From NCBI RefSeq assembly GCF_905404315.1, contig NC_066273.1, positions 3,224,001 through 3,288,000 on the forward strand: a stretch of DNA of 64,000 nucleotides, given 5' to 3'. Source of the stretch: Leptidea sinapis (lineage: Eukaryota > Arthropoda > Insecta > Lepidoptera > Pieridae). This document shows, piece by piece, positions 1 through 11,200 of this stretch (positions within the stretch are counted from its first letter, which is position 1; every line of letters begins with the position of its first letter). Made by a program: the position numbers and the translations under genes. Below the pieces are notes generated by a model. The model saw nothing but the letters and a program-made list of their open reading frames with translations, had not been told where the DNA came from and did not search any database.

Positions 1-544
1 AGTGAAACTTCTTTAGAATCGTTGTGATTTCAAACCGGATGCAACGGAAAAAACGACAGGTAAGAGACACAAATACACAAATGTGTAGGATGAAGCCGGC
101 AAAGAATGAGACAGAAATATGCATACTATTGAAGTGAAAACTTCTTTATCATCGTTGTGATTTGAAAGTCGATGAAACGAAAAAGCGTTAGTAAAAAGAG
201 CAGTCACATTAATTCATAATATTTAACATGGAAGATAATGAGATAGCAAGCATAAAACAATGTTTTGGTACAAGGCGATCATAGTTAAAGAAGAGATTGT
301 CTTAAGTATGGCGCGTGTATACCTTAATATATTCTGACTCCAAGTGCACGACGTATTACTACTTAGACACCAGGAGAACATATTATTATATATATTAGTG
401 GTGGTAGGAATGTCTTTCATAGCGGTTGAAATCATGTGTCATCTTAGCAACACGTACCAGGAATTCATATGCAGTTTAGAGGTTCATGCACCATGCAGGT
501 TTCACTTCTGAGATGTGTACTTTGTACGCTCGCAATGTTTTTTT
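1..544 (-). repeat. Interspersed repeat U, copy 1 (inverted relative to copy at 50.6 kb)
   Basis: This stretch matches the reverse complement of about 50565-50945 over most of its length. The match includes the segment running from the CAACGGAAAAAACGACAGG run near position 40 to the CATGCAGGTTT run near 490. Copy 1 carries about 130 extra bases near 85-235, inside which the first ~50 bases are repeated in degraded form (around 130-180). The ORFs in it are short and read the same in both copies only because the DNA is duplicated. The family is unknown and the element is cut off at the left window edge. An A-family repeat is inserted at its right end. Confidence 0.75.
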
Positions 545-734
545 AAATGATAATATGGGACGAGCAGGACATGAGGTGCTAATTCTCATTTGCCCAGTAA
601 TTTCACTAGCTACGGCGCCCTTCAGACCGAAACACATTAATGCATACACATTAGTGCTTCACGGCAGAAATAGGCGCCGTTGTGGTACCTATAATCTAGC
701 CGGCATCATGTACAAAGTAGCCTCCCACCGTCTG
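545..734 (-). repeat. SINE-like family A, copy 1 (internally deleted)
   Basis: The plus strand starts with a T-run, then the GACGAGCAGGAC motif, and ends near CCTCCCAC, the fixed ends of family A. Sense is taken as the strand ending in CATAAAA, so this copy is on the minus strand. The central hairpin region seen in copy 2 (5326-5613) is missing. It interrupts the right side of repeat U. Confidence 0.8.
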
Positions 735-1689
735 TCGGTTATATCTTGAAAACCGCAATAATTTTTACAGCTGAAATTTAGTGTTACAATTTCCTAAATA
801 TAAAATTTAAAAATATATCTTTTACATTACACTAAACAATCTAATTTAATGTAATAAATATTAATTGTTGTTTAAAAAAATACACTACGTTTTCATGCGC
901 TTTCCAAATTGATCTATTTATATGTATATAACATAAAATGTTTTCAATATTGATATGGGACTATGAGATGTTGTTAGGTTAGCTAATTATGTAATAACTT
1001 AAACAGAGATTAAATAAATTGCTGCCGACTTGGTCTCACAAAAAAAAAAAATGAATTAGTATTCAAATGATTTAAGTTTTCTTTAGTGTTAATTCCGCCA
1101 ATATTTGTTTTAAAACAAACAAATTGGTCTCACAACTTTTTATGGTAGACAAACTGAGTTGCGAGGCTTGGGTTTTTCACAAGTTATGTTTTTGATGGCT
1201 GTCTATATACAACTTTTTCTACATAATATCATCACATCTTAATAATTAGCCAATGAAATTAACGTTTAAATCAAATATATCAATTTGTTAAGCTTCTAAG
1301 AATAAATTCATTGCCTTTTATAGACATCTTCACTACCTGTCACTGTCAACAATATATTTATTTTATGAGCTACAATTGTTTAAGAGTTTGCTCATTTGAT
1401 AAACTGGAGAATCAATAAATAATATTACGGGTAAAATATATATTCTAACAATATAGAGAAAGTGTCTACAAAATCCGCGCAGCCAGATGTTTCAGTCCCG
1501 TTATTTCCAACTTAATTTCTCGCAGTTTTAAATCCTCGATCCCTCATTTGCACGGAAGTTACAATTTAAATTGAGCCAAGCGATATTAAATCTTACGATA
1601 CCATAATAACGATTGTACCACTCACGATGAATGAGAAACTGCACATCTGCAGGTGGGAAGTTTTGAAATAGCCTAGCGAAACTCTAAAA
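735..1689. other. AT-rich intergenic/intron sequence with a fragment of repeat E
   Basis: No coding signal was seen. Positions about 1057-1120 match the 3' end of repeat E (GTGTTAATTCCGCCAATATT followed by TTGTTTTAAAAC). The rest is AT-rich and unique within the window. Confidence 0.6.
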
Positions 1690-1890
1690 AAAAGCGATTG
1701 TACAACGTAGATCTACCGAAATCCACTACGTTTTAAGCAACTGTTCGCATTCAAACTTAGCCGGATTATACTTCGTCGTCATACTATGTCAAATTTATGT
1801 CAAATCACTGCACGTTTCATACTAAACTAAATTTCAATCTTTACTTAGACAGTTCTGCCTCTTATTACGTAGTCTTTACATCCTCTTTGT
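1690..1890 (+). repeat. Repeat T, uninterrupted copy
   Basis: It aligns with 27321-27485 plus 27805-27860, sharing GCCGGATTATACTTCGTCG and the preceding AAATCCACTACG-type block. At about 1848-1850 a single TTA sits exactly where the 27.5-kb copy carries MITE H between two TTA triplets, so this copy is the empty site. The class of T is unknown. Confidence 0.75.
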
Positions 1891-2208
1891 TCTGAAGCGT
1901 TAACAAATCGATTGAATTCGTCTACGACTAGGAAGAATTCGTTCAAGCGGTTGCAAAGGTCTTTCTTTGTAGTTCTTGCATTTCATTTGTGTTTTTCTAC
2001 GAAATATATTATGCTCGGCCAAGCATGGTATTCAATTATTATTGCTGTGAGGTGATCATCCCGAGGTGAGTACGGCCTCAGAATAAATACTAATACTAAA
2101 GTACCTACAGAATATGCACTCCTATCTTGAAAAAGCCGCTTAACTACAACCTTAATTACAACCAAGGGACATGCATTCTAAATTGCACTAAATTGCTGTT
2201 ACTGAGAG
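1891..2208. other. No feature recognised
   Basis: AT-rich sequence before a LINE fragment. No splice-flanked open frame or repeat relationship was noticed. Confidence 0.5.
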
Positions 2209-2950
2209 TTTTTTTATGCAAAAAGAGGACAAATGAGCGTAAGGGTCGCCTGGTTTAAAGTGATCACCGCCGCCCACATTCTCTTGCAACACCAGAGGAA
2301 TCACAAGAGCGTTGCCGCGTTGCTTTTTTTGAAGGTACCCACGTCGTCCCGGAAACACCGCACAAAGAAGCTCATTCCACAGCTTTGTAGTACGTGGAAG
2401 AAAGATCCTTGAAAACCGCACTGAAGAGAACCGCCCCAAATCCAGATGGTAGGGATGATATCCTAATTTGTGGCGTGTCGTGGCACAGGAATCAGTCGAA
2501 ACAGCTTTTCAGAACACTCCCCGTGATAAATGCGGTAGAAGACACACAATGAAGCGACGTCTCTACGCAACGCCAAGTGATCCAGCGGTTCACAGAGCTC
2601 TGGGTCCCCGACAATTTGAACTGCTCTGCGTTGCACGCGGCCATACCATGTCCATATGTATGTTTATGGTATGGGAGCAATACTCCATATTTGGCTGGAC
2701 CTGTGCTTTGTAGAGCGCTAGAATGTGGGCAAGATGTACAAGGGCTGACCCCCATGAGTTAAGGACTACGTCTTTTGAGCATGAGTACTGGAATAAACGC
2801 GTTAGCACCGGCGTCAACTCAAGGGCACACGTTCTAAGCACGATTGTAGAAATGCCATCCGGCCCGCTCAACTTCTGACGTCCAACGAAAACAGAGCTCG
2901 CCGAACAGATTTCTGTCTGAACTATAGATCAGGAATAGATCTCTGGCATC
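2209..2950 (-). pseudogene. LINE family B, 3' end with internally deleted reverse transcriptase
   Basis: On the minus strand the fragment reads part of a non-LTR reverse transcriptase, then the LINE's C-terminal tail and A-rich end. An early RT block (SGPDGIS...VLTRLF) runs directly into the late block (HILALYKAQVQPNMEYCSH), so the catalytic core between them, including the YADD region, is missing. A later segment codes the tail motif FLPRTTKLWNELLCAVFPGR, and the copy ends in a T-run on the plus strand (poly-A in sense). Several frameshifts separate the blocks. The clade is CR1/Jockey-like by general appearance; the exact clade is uncertain. It is a dead, 5'-truncated copy. Confidence 0.8.
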
Positions 2951-3779
2951 GCGGGTTGGTGGGCAGTGTTTTCCGTTGTCGTCAAGAGAGAGTTGTTATT
3001 TTTTTGTATCCATTCGCGAGATTAATTAAATCATATGTTCAAAATGGCGTCAGTGTTCCGAACGTATATAAGAAACATCCAGGATACCAGGATAATTAAA
3101 GCTATTTAATAAAAAACTCCCTTCTTAGCTCTAGCCGAGGTCTTAAAGAGCCACCTGCATTTCTTTGATATTATAAAAAATAAGAACATAAATAATATTC
3201 TTTTTACTAAAAATCCAGATCAGCTTCATTCCTACTAAAGTATTTACTTTATAGGAATAAAGTGTAAATACAAATGCTTTCAGGCACAACATAATAGGTA
3301 TACATTATTGTATCTAACCCATTAATTTTTCCGGGCGCGTGTAACTGTGATTAAATGTTAGTATTACGAGCATGTCCCGGTCCGACGGAATGCTTAGATA
3401 AATAATTACGAAGGGGTTACTCGTTCCGTTCGCAAACGAAAGGGCTGTGGAACGCGGAATACAGTGCCTACGAGGTTAAATTAAATTCGATCAACTGAAG
3501 TAATGCAGTAGTCTAAGATCTGAGTTGGAAGCTATCATCCACAATACTCTATTTCTTCCAGAAAACGTAACTGCAACCTGTTATCCTTGTCACGACCATG
3601 GCAAATGGTAATCCGTAATCTACCCGTCTACTGGGAGACATACTTAAATGATGTTATTGTTATGAACGTCATTTCTAACGTTTTAACGAATTTTCTTTGA
3701 CATACCTAGCTGTTTTGCAAAACATTTAAAAAAAAAGGTTTTTGATGTTATACTATACTACTTTTCCAGCGCTGCTTTG
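2951..3779. other. No gene recognised
   Basis: Mixed sequence. A somewhat GC-richer patch at about 3330-3480 (for example CATGTCCCGGTCCGACGG) is unique in the window and could be host non-coding DNA. No open frame with splice borders was seen. Confidence 0.45.
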
Positions 3780-4450
3780 CCTTAGTCTCTTGCTGTTAGT
3801 CAACCGATAAAAATAGGCCTGGAATATTAGTGTGCGTGACAAGCTACGTCTTACACTCGCGATTTGTATGACACTTTGTGTTAGTGTGCGTGCGTTGCTC
3901 AAAATACTTAGGGTATGTTCCGATATGCACTGAGAGCACTGCACAGTGCTATCACTGTAAAAAGATTCGATCCGTTATGGACTGGCAGTATACTGCCGCA
4001 GTACCCTAGGGAAATATATGACGTCATAAATCGCCGCCATATTCTACTGTGAGCACTGGCGTTGTCGAGGTAAGGTACTCGCAGTACTTTGATCACGTGA
4101 TCAGGCAAAACCACTAGAGTGCTTAAGTTTTATAAACAATACCTACAGTTTAATCCCAAATATTTTTAATTTGACAGTACTCCAACAACAGTTATTTTTT
4201 AATACACTCATTTGACTGCTGCGTCAAAAAATGCGGCTGACATACGGGATTGCGTTCCGTATTAAATAGTAACCAGTATAGTTATACTGCAGTAGTTATA
4301 TTGCAGTCAGCCAGTTGGCTATAAAGGAACGGCTTCACAGTATACTAAATTGACGTAACACTGTACAGTGGTCGCAATGCATCTCGGAACGTAACCTTAC
4401 AGGTTAGTTCTAAACTGTCGCCTTCACAGCTGTCATAGTCTATCTAGACG
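3780..4450 (-). mobile_element. Element Q, copy split by MITE P
   Basis: The halves 3780-3910 and 4397-4450 are continuous with each other when compared with the uninterrupted Q copy at 41176-41377 (opposite orientation). They share GACAAGCTACGTCTTACACT, then GTTGCTCAAA, and the terminal TATCTAGACG. The left end is degraded. Terminal inverted repeats of about 10 bases beside TA suggest a Tc1/mariner-type non-autonomous element. Confidence 0.7.
3911..4396. mobile_element. MITE P, copy 1, nested in element Q
   Basis: The ends are inverted: GGGTATGTTCCGATATGCAC at the left and the complement of GCATCTCGGAACGTAACC at the right. TTA triplets flank both sides (3908-3910 and 4397-4399). A second copy is at 54439-54917. 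The 3-base duplication fits PIF/Harbinger-type transposition, but the family was not confirmed. No coding capacity. Length 486 bp. Confidence 0.8.
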
Positions 4451-5325
4451 TATATATGGCTTAAGATGTTAGTAATAAAAGCTCTTTGATGTAAAACTAA
4501 TATATTCTGCCATTGACATTGATGGACATGACATTTAAGTTTGTTATTTTTTAATAACATTTAATTTTAGAACGCTTTGTTCTTCGAATGTGGTGGCTTC
4601 ATGGGGTGGTTTGTTTGGCCAACACAAATACTCCAGCCATTTATTTATTCAAACCCCTACTAATGCTTCCTGGTGGCCTTTATTATGATCGAGTAAAGAA
4701 CATTAAGTAATCAAAACAAATATTATAAGCGAGACAGTTGTGCATACTCGTAGAGGGAGACAGGTAATAAATAGTCATAAAGTAGTCTCTGTACGTTTGT
4801 TGTATAACACTAACAGACCAATGTTATATTCTTAGATATTTTATAAGACTAGACTGTGACAGATGTGAATACTTCGAAATAAAGAGCGGCGAACTGTTAG
4901 CCTCTATATTCAGCAACGCACACACAAAATAACTGTAAATCCCAATTCCAAATACACTGTAATTTATTTAAACTGAAATATTTATTTTTTCACCATATTT
5001 TCACTCAAATATCGAAAAAGAACCCTTATTTTCAAACGAAAATTCACCCGTGAAAATATCAGCTATTTTCAAAAAAATGGTGTGCTTTCTGTTCGTTAAA
5101 ATCTACTTTCCGATGGTTTAAAAAAATATATACATTACTATGGTAAATGTTCGGAAATTTAAGCCCATTTCACAGAGAATTCATGCCTGTTATTTCGTAG
5201 CAGCAAAAATATTTATCAATTAATCAAATCTATTTATAATTGTAAAAAGGAAATGTGATTCATATTATATATTATAGATTATATTATCCTTTTCATTATT
5301 ATAGAATATGGAATTTTTGACAGCG
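4451..5325. other. AT-rich sequence with a degraded Q fragment
   Basis: Positions about 4850-4930 look like a decayed Q remnant (CTGTGACAG..., then GCAACGCACACAC). The remainder has no recognised content. Confidence 0.45.
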
Positions 5326-5613
5326 CTTTTTTTTTATGAAAATAAGCGACGAGACGAGCAGGACGTTCAGCTGATCTACAATGAAGTGCCGCTCAGGATT
5401 CTTGAAAAACCCCAAATTCTGAGCGGCACTACAACTGCGCAAACCTTGAGACAAGATGTTAAGGCTCATTTGCCCAGTAATTTCACTAGCTACGGCGCCT
5501 TTCAAACCGAAACACAATAATGCTTAGACATTACTGCATCACGGCAGAAATAGGCGCCGTTGTGGTACCCATAATCTAGCCGGCACCCTGTGCAAAGGAG
5601 TCTCCCACTGGTA
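5326..5613 (-). repeat. SINE-like family A, copy 2 (near full length)
   Basis: A good reference copy: T-run, TTATGAAAATAAG, GACGAGCAGGACGTTCAGCT, a hairpin with perfect 11-base arms (GTGCCGCTCAG at 5386-5396 and CTGAGCGGCAC at 5419-5429), CATTTGCCCAGTAATTTCAC, the GGCGCCGTTGTGGTACC block, and CTCCCACTGGTA. No tRNA-like A or B box is visible, so the promoter type is unclear. Sense strand ends in an A-rich tail. Confidence 0.85.
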
Positions 5614-6183
5614 GCTTACTGTAGTTCGGTACTGGCGCTTATTGTAGTTCGAAAGATATGTCTTTATTTTATAAAGATTTTTATAACTTTTTTATCCTTG
5701 CCCATTAGTACTCGTATTGTTAAATTAGCAGCACTTTAGAGTTAATTCGGACTTATCCATGAATTCCTTTTGTAGTGTCCTTCTAAAAATGCTGCATTAA
5801 GTAGATAATCCAGGTATTTGAGTCAGCTGACAGCTGACTTCCGACGTCCAGGTCCAATATCCGTCGGATGAGGTCACAAGTCAATTATTAAGCCCGCCGC
5901 ACGCCGACACTGAATCCGTTTTCGTTGTCCGTTTATTAATAAATTGTCGTGTCTCTGTATCGTTCTATTTATATCACATAATCCTATTATGCAGTTGCAA
6001 GCTAATTCAATAATCGAATCAAGTGTAAGGTAAGGTCGGGTCGAACAGTAAGATCGACTGTCCAGAGTTACTTAGCATGATTGGACTAGTGGCGCATGCC
6101 TTTCCATTACGCAATCCTAATCTCATATATTACTATCCTAGCATAACACAAGAATTAAGGGATTGCTTGTAACTATCTCCAGT
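5614..6183. other. No gene recognised
   Basis: Mixed-composition sequence with no open frame of note and no second copy in the window. Confidence 0.45.
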
Positions 6184-6284
6184 AATGAAATGAAATGAAA
6201 TTTTTTTTGCAAGAAACATTGTGCATAAGATGTTAACATAATATTATTGATAATCCAATATGTTTCGTCAATTGACATGCAAAA
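6184..6284 (-). repeat. LINE 3' tail fragment (TGAAA-repeat tail)
   Basis: It begins with repeated TGAAA units followed by a T-run, the reverse complement of the (TTTCA)n tail that ends LINE N at about 11946. Too short to assign further. Confidence 0.45.
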
Positions 6285-6597
6285 TCTAATATATAAAATT
6301 CTCGTGTCATGGTGTTAAACATTGAACTCCTCCGAAACGGCTTGACCGTTGATTCTCATGAAATTTTGAGTGCATATTGGGTAGGTCTGAGAATCGGACA
6401 ACATCTATTTTTCATCCCCATAAATGTTAAGGGTGGTTCACGCCAAATTTTTTTTGGCATTTTTTTTATAATTTTTTTGATTATGAGTCAGCATTAAAAA
6501 ATACATACAACTTCAAATTTTCACCCATCTACGATCAACAGTTACTTTTGTATCGCGATTTTAATATCGGCAATACAACGTTTGCTGGGTCAGCTAG
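6285..6597 (+). mobile_element. Short Helitron, family Hel-1
   Basis: It starts TCTAATATATAAAATTCTCG directly after A and ends GGGTCAGCTAG directly before T, the TC...CTRR structure and A/T insertion site of Helitrons. A hairpin lies just before the 3' end, with arms TTGTAT/ATACAA and CGAT/ATCG. It has no coding capacity. Related copies are at 9092-9411 and, inverted, 16347-16651. Confidence 0.85.
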
Positions 6598-7030
6598 TAT
6601 TATATATATTCATAGACATGCTGTAACAATTTCTACTAAAAGTTGCAGTTCCACAGAAGTAGACTTCATAAGATACATAATAGCTTTAAGGGTAAATGTA
6701 TACAATTTTATAAATAAAGTCCCAGCCACTGTTCAGGCATTATCTATAAATATATTGAAATATATTAATAAAAAATTGCTCTATCGCAAATCCTACTACT
6801 ACACAGCTGAATATCTAACAGATCCGACAGCCTAGGACTAGATTATGATTATTTTATAGCAATAGCATTGATTAAAAGGAGCGAAAAAAAAAATCTGGGA
6901 GAGATTTTTGTGCCGTTTCTCTCTCAGAGCGCCATTTGTTTTCGTAGCGGTAGTAATGTCTAGTATATTATATGACATCAAAAAGAATTCTAAAGGAATC
7001 AATTTTGAGAAAATAAATGCCTTTTATGCC
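6598..7030 (+). pseudogene. LINE family L, reverse-transcriptase C-terminus and 3' UTR
   Basis: The open segment around 6670-6835 encodes a tail of the form FINKVPATVQALSIN...KSYYYTAEYL, matching the FYNKIP...KRR..KGYY pattern of the other L copies (10.6 kb, 46.3 kb). It is followed by a 3' UTR-like stretch and an AAAATAAATG polyadenylation-like signal at about 7009. It is 5' truncated and degraded. A Jockey-group LINE is likely. Confidence 0.7.
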
Positions 7031-8484
7031 TTCTAGTCTTTTGCATACTCCCATGGCAAGGTGTAACTATTATGCAGATAACTACATTACTAGATCCTGC
7101 AGAAGTTACAAAGACTTGTTAAATGAAGTAGACCTAGATTTATTTTATTTTATTTTTATTTATTTAATAGGTACACACAACAGAATTACAACAAATACAT
7201 AATAAACAAAAAAAAAAATATCAGCTAAATACAAGATAGGCTGCAACTCCACGAGGGTGTGTACACAGCATGCTTAGCATAAATTAATAACTATGAAAAT
7301 ACAACAATAATAGCGATTTTAAAACTATTAGTATTATTAAAGAAAAAGACAGAGAAAATATATATTTGGACAAATAGAAATGAATAATTATGGCAATAAT
7401 ATTAAGATTTTTTTTTAAATTTAAACTAATTTAGGAATTTATATAAACTAGATTTCCATTTACAAACAGATGAAACTGTGGATGTCATGTACTTCACTGA
7501 TTTCGAGTAGTGCATTGTATTGACGACAAATTCTATAGATAGGGTTATGGAAGGACACGTTATTATTGCAGAACGGAATGATAAAAGGCTGTTCATGTCT
7601 TGAAGACTGATTGGGAACTCTTAGATAAATAATTCTATGCAAAATTATAATAATGAAGTTACTGGGATTGAGACTTCACAACTTTTGTCGCAGAGTGAGA
7701 AGTGCGATAGTGAAGCCATTCAGAATTTGGGTTCAACCAAAAATCCTGATCGGCACTTCATTGCAATGGTCGTATTACTAACCATCAAATGACGTGTTGC
7801 TCGTCTCGTCATTGTTTGCCTGAAAAAGGTTCTGCATACAATAAAATCATGTTTATAGTTAAAAGTGTTTTAAATATCAAATATGTCATAAAAAGTAATA
7901 AAGAATAGACTGTTAAATATACAGGATGGCCGAGAAGTTGACGTCCAAAGCTAAAATTTGAAAGCCTCATGGTGATGAGTATCCGAATCACCCCTATGTA
8001 TGTTCTACGATTTTGCGTAGTGCCTATCTTTTATCCGCTTTTTTCACCTAATTGTGGTTTAGGACTTTTTTTGAACCATGATGATATCATATATTGAATG
8101 CAAAAATAAATATAAGAAACTATAGTTTTAAAAATCCGCCCTGAACATAACAGGGACAAACTGGTGTCGTATATATTCCAAGGCGGATGTCATCTTTCCG
8201 GGATAATCCTTACAAAGATGCATTACTACGTGACACATCTAGTATATTTGCATAAGGTATTATGGGATAATACTGCTTTCCCTGCAATCCTATTAGCATA
8301 ATACCTCTATGTATCGCGGTCGTCTCTATCACAATTTCTTTAATTAAAACTTGTGACCCTATTTACTGTTAATTCTTATTCTAATAAGTCTGTATTCTTG
8401 GGTTTAACTTTAGATAATAAATATCTTTCTAATAAATTCTTTAGAAAAAATAATAGGTTTATAATACAGGCGCGTCAAACAATA
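7031..8484. other. AT-rich sequence with low-complexity tails
   Basis: The TTTTATTTTATTTTT run at about 7135-7170 and the following ACACACAACAGAATTAC look like an antisense retroelement tail. The segment 7918-8110 begins ACAGGATGGCCGAGAAG and may be another old repeat. No gene was recognised. Confidence 0.4.
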
Positions 8485-8795
8485 TTTTTTTAAATGAAAA
8501 TAAGGGACGATACGAGCAGGACGTTCAGCTGATGGTGATTGATACGCCCTGCCTATCACAATACAGTGCCGCTCAGAATTCTTAAAAAACACAAAAATTA
8601 TGAACGACATTACACTACAGTTTCGCTCGTCACCTTCAGACGTAAGATAGGTCTCATTTGCCCAGTAATATCACTAACTACAATGCCCTTCAGACCGAAA
8701 CACAGTAATGCTTACACATTACTGCTACAGAAATTGTGCCGTTGTGGTATCCATAATCTAGCCGGCATCCTGTGCAGAGGAGCTTCCCACTGGTA
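8485..8795 (-). repeat. SINE-like family A, copy 3
   Basis: Full span from T-run to CCCACTGGTA with the TGCCCAGTAATATCAC and CCGTTGTGGTA blocks. It is diverged from copy 2 by scattered substitutions and has a small loss in the GGCAGAAATAGG region. Confidence 0.85.
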
Positions 8796-9091
8796 AAATT
8801 TGTTGATAATGTACCCAACGCTACAGCGAAAAGTCAAGCAGTAAACATTTACTCTTACAACAAAATAATGTACAAATTACTATTCATTCCACATATAATA
8901 CCCACTACACAACATTTTATATCACAAACAAGTTTTTAAACAATTGTGAAAGCCTCCCTGACTAGTCAGTCATATTATTAAGTCAATATTAAGTCAATAT
9001 ACTTACAAATAAAGTGGTCACTGTATCTAAAGAGGTTTTCACTTGATAAATACTTTTTATAAAAGGCTCTTAATTCATTGTCAAAACATCA

Positions 9092-9411
9092 TCTTATATA
9101 TAAAATTCTCGTGTCACAATGTTCGTTCCCGTACTCCTCCGAAACGGCTTGACCGATTCTCATGAAATTTTGTGAGCATATTGAGTAGGTCTGAGAATCG
9201 GCCAACATCTATTTTTCATAACCCTAAATGTTAAGGGTGGTCCACACTAATGTTTTTTTTAATGTTTTTGACATTTATTTTTAAATTTGTTTGATTATGA
9301 GTTAACATTAAAAAATACATACAACTTCAAATTTTCACCCATCTACGATCAACAGTTACTTTTGTATCGCGATTTTAATATCGGCAATACAACGTTTGCT
9401 GGGTCAGCTAG
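9092..9411 (+). mobile_element. Short Helitron, family Hel-1
   Basis: Starts TCTTATATATAAAATTCTCG after A and ends GGGTCAGCTAG before T. The 3' hairpin is the same as in the 6285 copy. Length 320 bp. Non-coding, needs a helicase supplied elsewhere. Confidence 0.85.
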
Positions 9412-9701
9412 TTTATTTATAAACATCTATTTCTTGTGCACATAATGAAGGAACAGATCCATCAATGTGCCCATTTTGACGTTTGACACGCAAAGGTCAG
9501 TCCTGGGTATAGTTAGTCCGAGGTATTTATTGTTTCAAAATTGAACGACTTATAGCTAACTGACACGAAATGCTTGTAGGAGAAATACGTACATAACATA
9601 AAAATCTAATCAAGAAGGTAATAGAAACGTTATATGTGCTTCCCTTGGGCATAAAAAAATATAGGGAAGTCCCTTTCCCAAGGGTGTTGTAAAAGGTGAC
9701 T

Positions 9702-9757
9702 AAGGGCAAATGCCCTTAGAGGAACCTCAAACTGGTAAATACCTGTTTGAGGTTCCT
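9702..9757. repeat. Two adjacent palindromes at the head of an A copy
   Basis: AAGGGCA/TGCCCTT arms lie at 9702-9717. A 38-base near-perfect palindrome at 9720-9757 has arms AGGAACCTCAAAC and GTTTGAGGTTCCT plus inner GGTA/TACC. The second looks like the first bases of family A copied in inverted orientation. Confidence 0.75.
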
Positions 9758-10054
9758 TTGCACAGGATGCTGGCTAGATTATGGGTACCAAAACAGCACC
9801 TATTTTTGCCATGAAGCAGTTATGTGTAAACATTATTGTTTCGGTCTGAAGGGCGCCGTGACAAGTGAATTTACTGGGCAAATGAGACTTAACATCTTAT
9901 GCCTCTAGGTGACGAGCACAATCATTGTAGTGCCACTCCGGATTTTTGAGTTTTTCAAAGAATCCTGAACGGCACTGCATTGTAATGGGCAGGGCGTATC
10001 AGTAAGCATCAGCTGAACGTCCTGCTCGTCTTGTTCCCTATTGTTATAAAAAAA
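9740..10054 (+). repeat. SINE-like family A, copy 4
   Basis: Plus-strand sense: TTTGCACAGGATGCTGGCTA, GGGCGCCGTGACAAGTGAAT, then the 11-base stem region, ending in TTATAAAAAAA. The 5' end is altered and forms the palindrome described at 9720-9757. Confidence 0.85.
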
Positions 10055-10434
10055 GCTAATTCCTTGTGGGAGGACTGTCACCTGTATATACATTATATAT
10101 TGCTACGTATGTTTGCAACGCTCCGGATATTGAGGGGGTCTTGTACAGCAATGGTTAAAGAAATACGGTTAAACGAATAAATTACGAATCTCATTGTGAA
10201 AAAAAACGCCACATAATTTATTTAATACACCGGACAGGTGCGAGTCGGACTCAACCACCGACGGTTCCGTACAGTTTTACTATGATTAAATGTATAGTTT
10301 TGAGTTTTTTTGCTATAGAATTATGTAGTATAACACGATATTACTTGACAAATTATTTCTTAGTTCTAAGTGAACAGAAATAACCTATAAAGTGTTGAAA
10401 TATGGGGCATAAATATTAATTTTTTCACAGCTTC
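10055..10434. other. No gene recognised
   Basis: AT-rich with a short GC patch (GGACAGGTGCGAGTCGGACT) near 10215-10265. No open frame or repeat link seen. Confidence 0.4.
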
Positions 10435-10995
10435 AATAGATTTGAGTACCTTACTGTTTTAATTTCACTACCACCCATTCCAAAATGAATGCCTCAGGCC
10501 TGAGAATAATGGGCGCAACAAACTCAGCAGGCTTTTTTTCTCATCAAAAAATATGTTTACAATGTAATACTGTACAATTAAACTTATTATTTAATAGCCT
10601 GAGGGCTCTCGCTCCACTCCCAATCTATGGTATCATTAGGAAACCCATTTATTTTATAGTAACCTTTACCACACAAACGTTTTTTAACAATTCTTTTGAA
10701 TAACGTAATACTTTTGTTTTGAACATTTTCTGGGATCTTATTGTAAAAGCATATACATCGCCCCACAAAAGACTTACTAACTCGACTTAGCCGAGTAGTA
10801 GGCATCATCAGTTTATGTCTGTTCCTGGTGTTAACATTATGGTTATGACAGATTCTGGCAAATTCACTTATGTGCCTATGAACATACATTACATTATCAA
10901 GAATATATTGAGAAGCAACAGTCAAGATGTTAATTTCTTTGAATTTTGCTCTCAATTATTCTTCAGAAGCTAGGTTATAAATAGCGCGAATAGCC
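10435..10995 (-). pseudogene. LINE family L, reverse-transcriptase C-terminus and 3' UTR
   Basis: One minus-strand frame of about 122 codons (10587-10955) reads the C-terminal part of a Jockey-like reverse transcriptase: VASQYILDNVMYVHRH, then NTRNRHKLMMPTTRL, then SFVGRCICFYNKIPENVQ and VKKRLCGKGYYKINGF. The RT active-site domain is absent, so the copy is 5' truncated. The plus-strand region 10470-10560 is its 3' UTR in reverse (TGAGAATAATGGGCGCAACA). This is one of the best-preserved L tails here. It serves as a guide for the broken copies at 12.2, 21.8, 32.3, 33.3, 43.3 and 46.3 kb. Confidence 0.85.
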
Positions 10996-11200
10996 CTTTT
11001 CTACAGCGTTTAACGCACGAACTTATAGTACCATCTTATTTAGTTATTTTTTGATATATACGGACGAAATGACATTGATCATGTAATAATTTAAATTTGG
11101 CTGGATTAAGCAAGTAAGCAATACTGCTGTGAAAACATATTTTTTTTCTTTCAATCCGCGGGAAATTATCGTCTACAGTTTACAGTTTGTCTGAGCCTTC

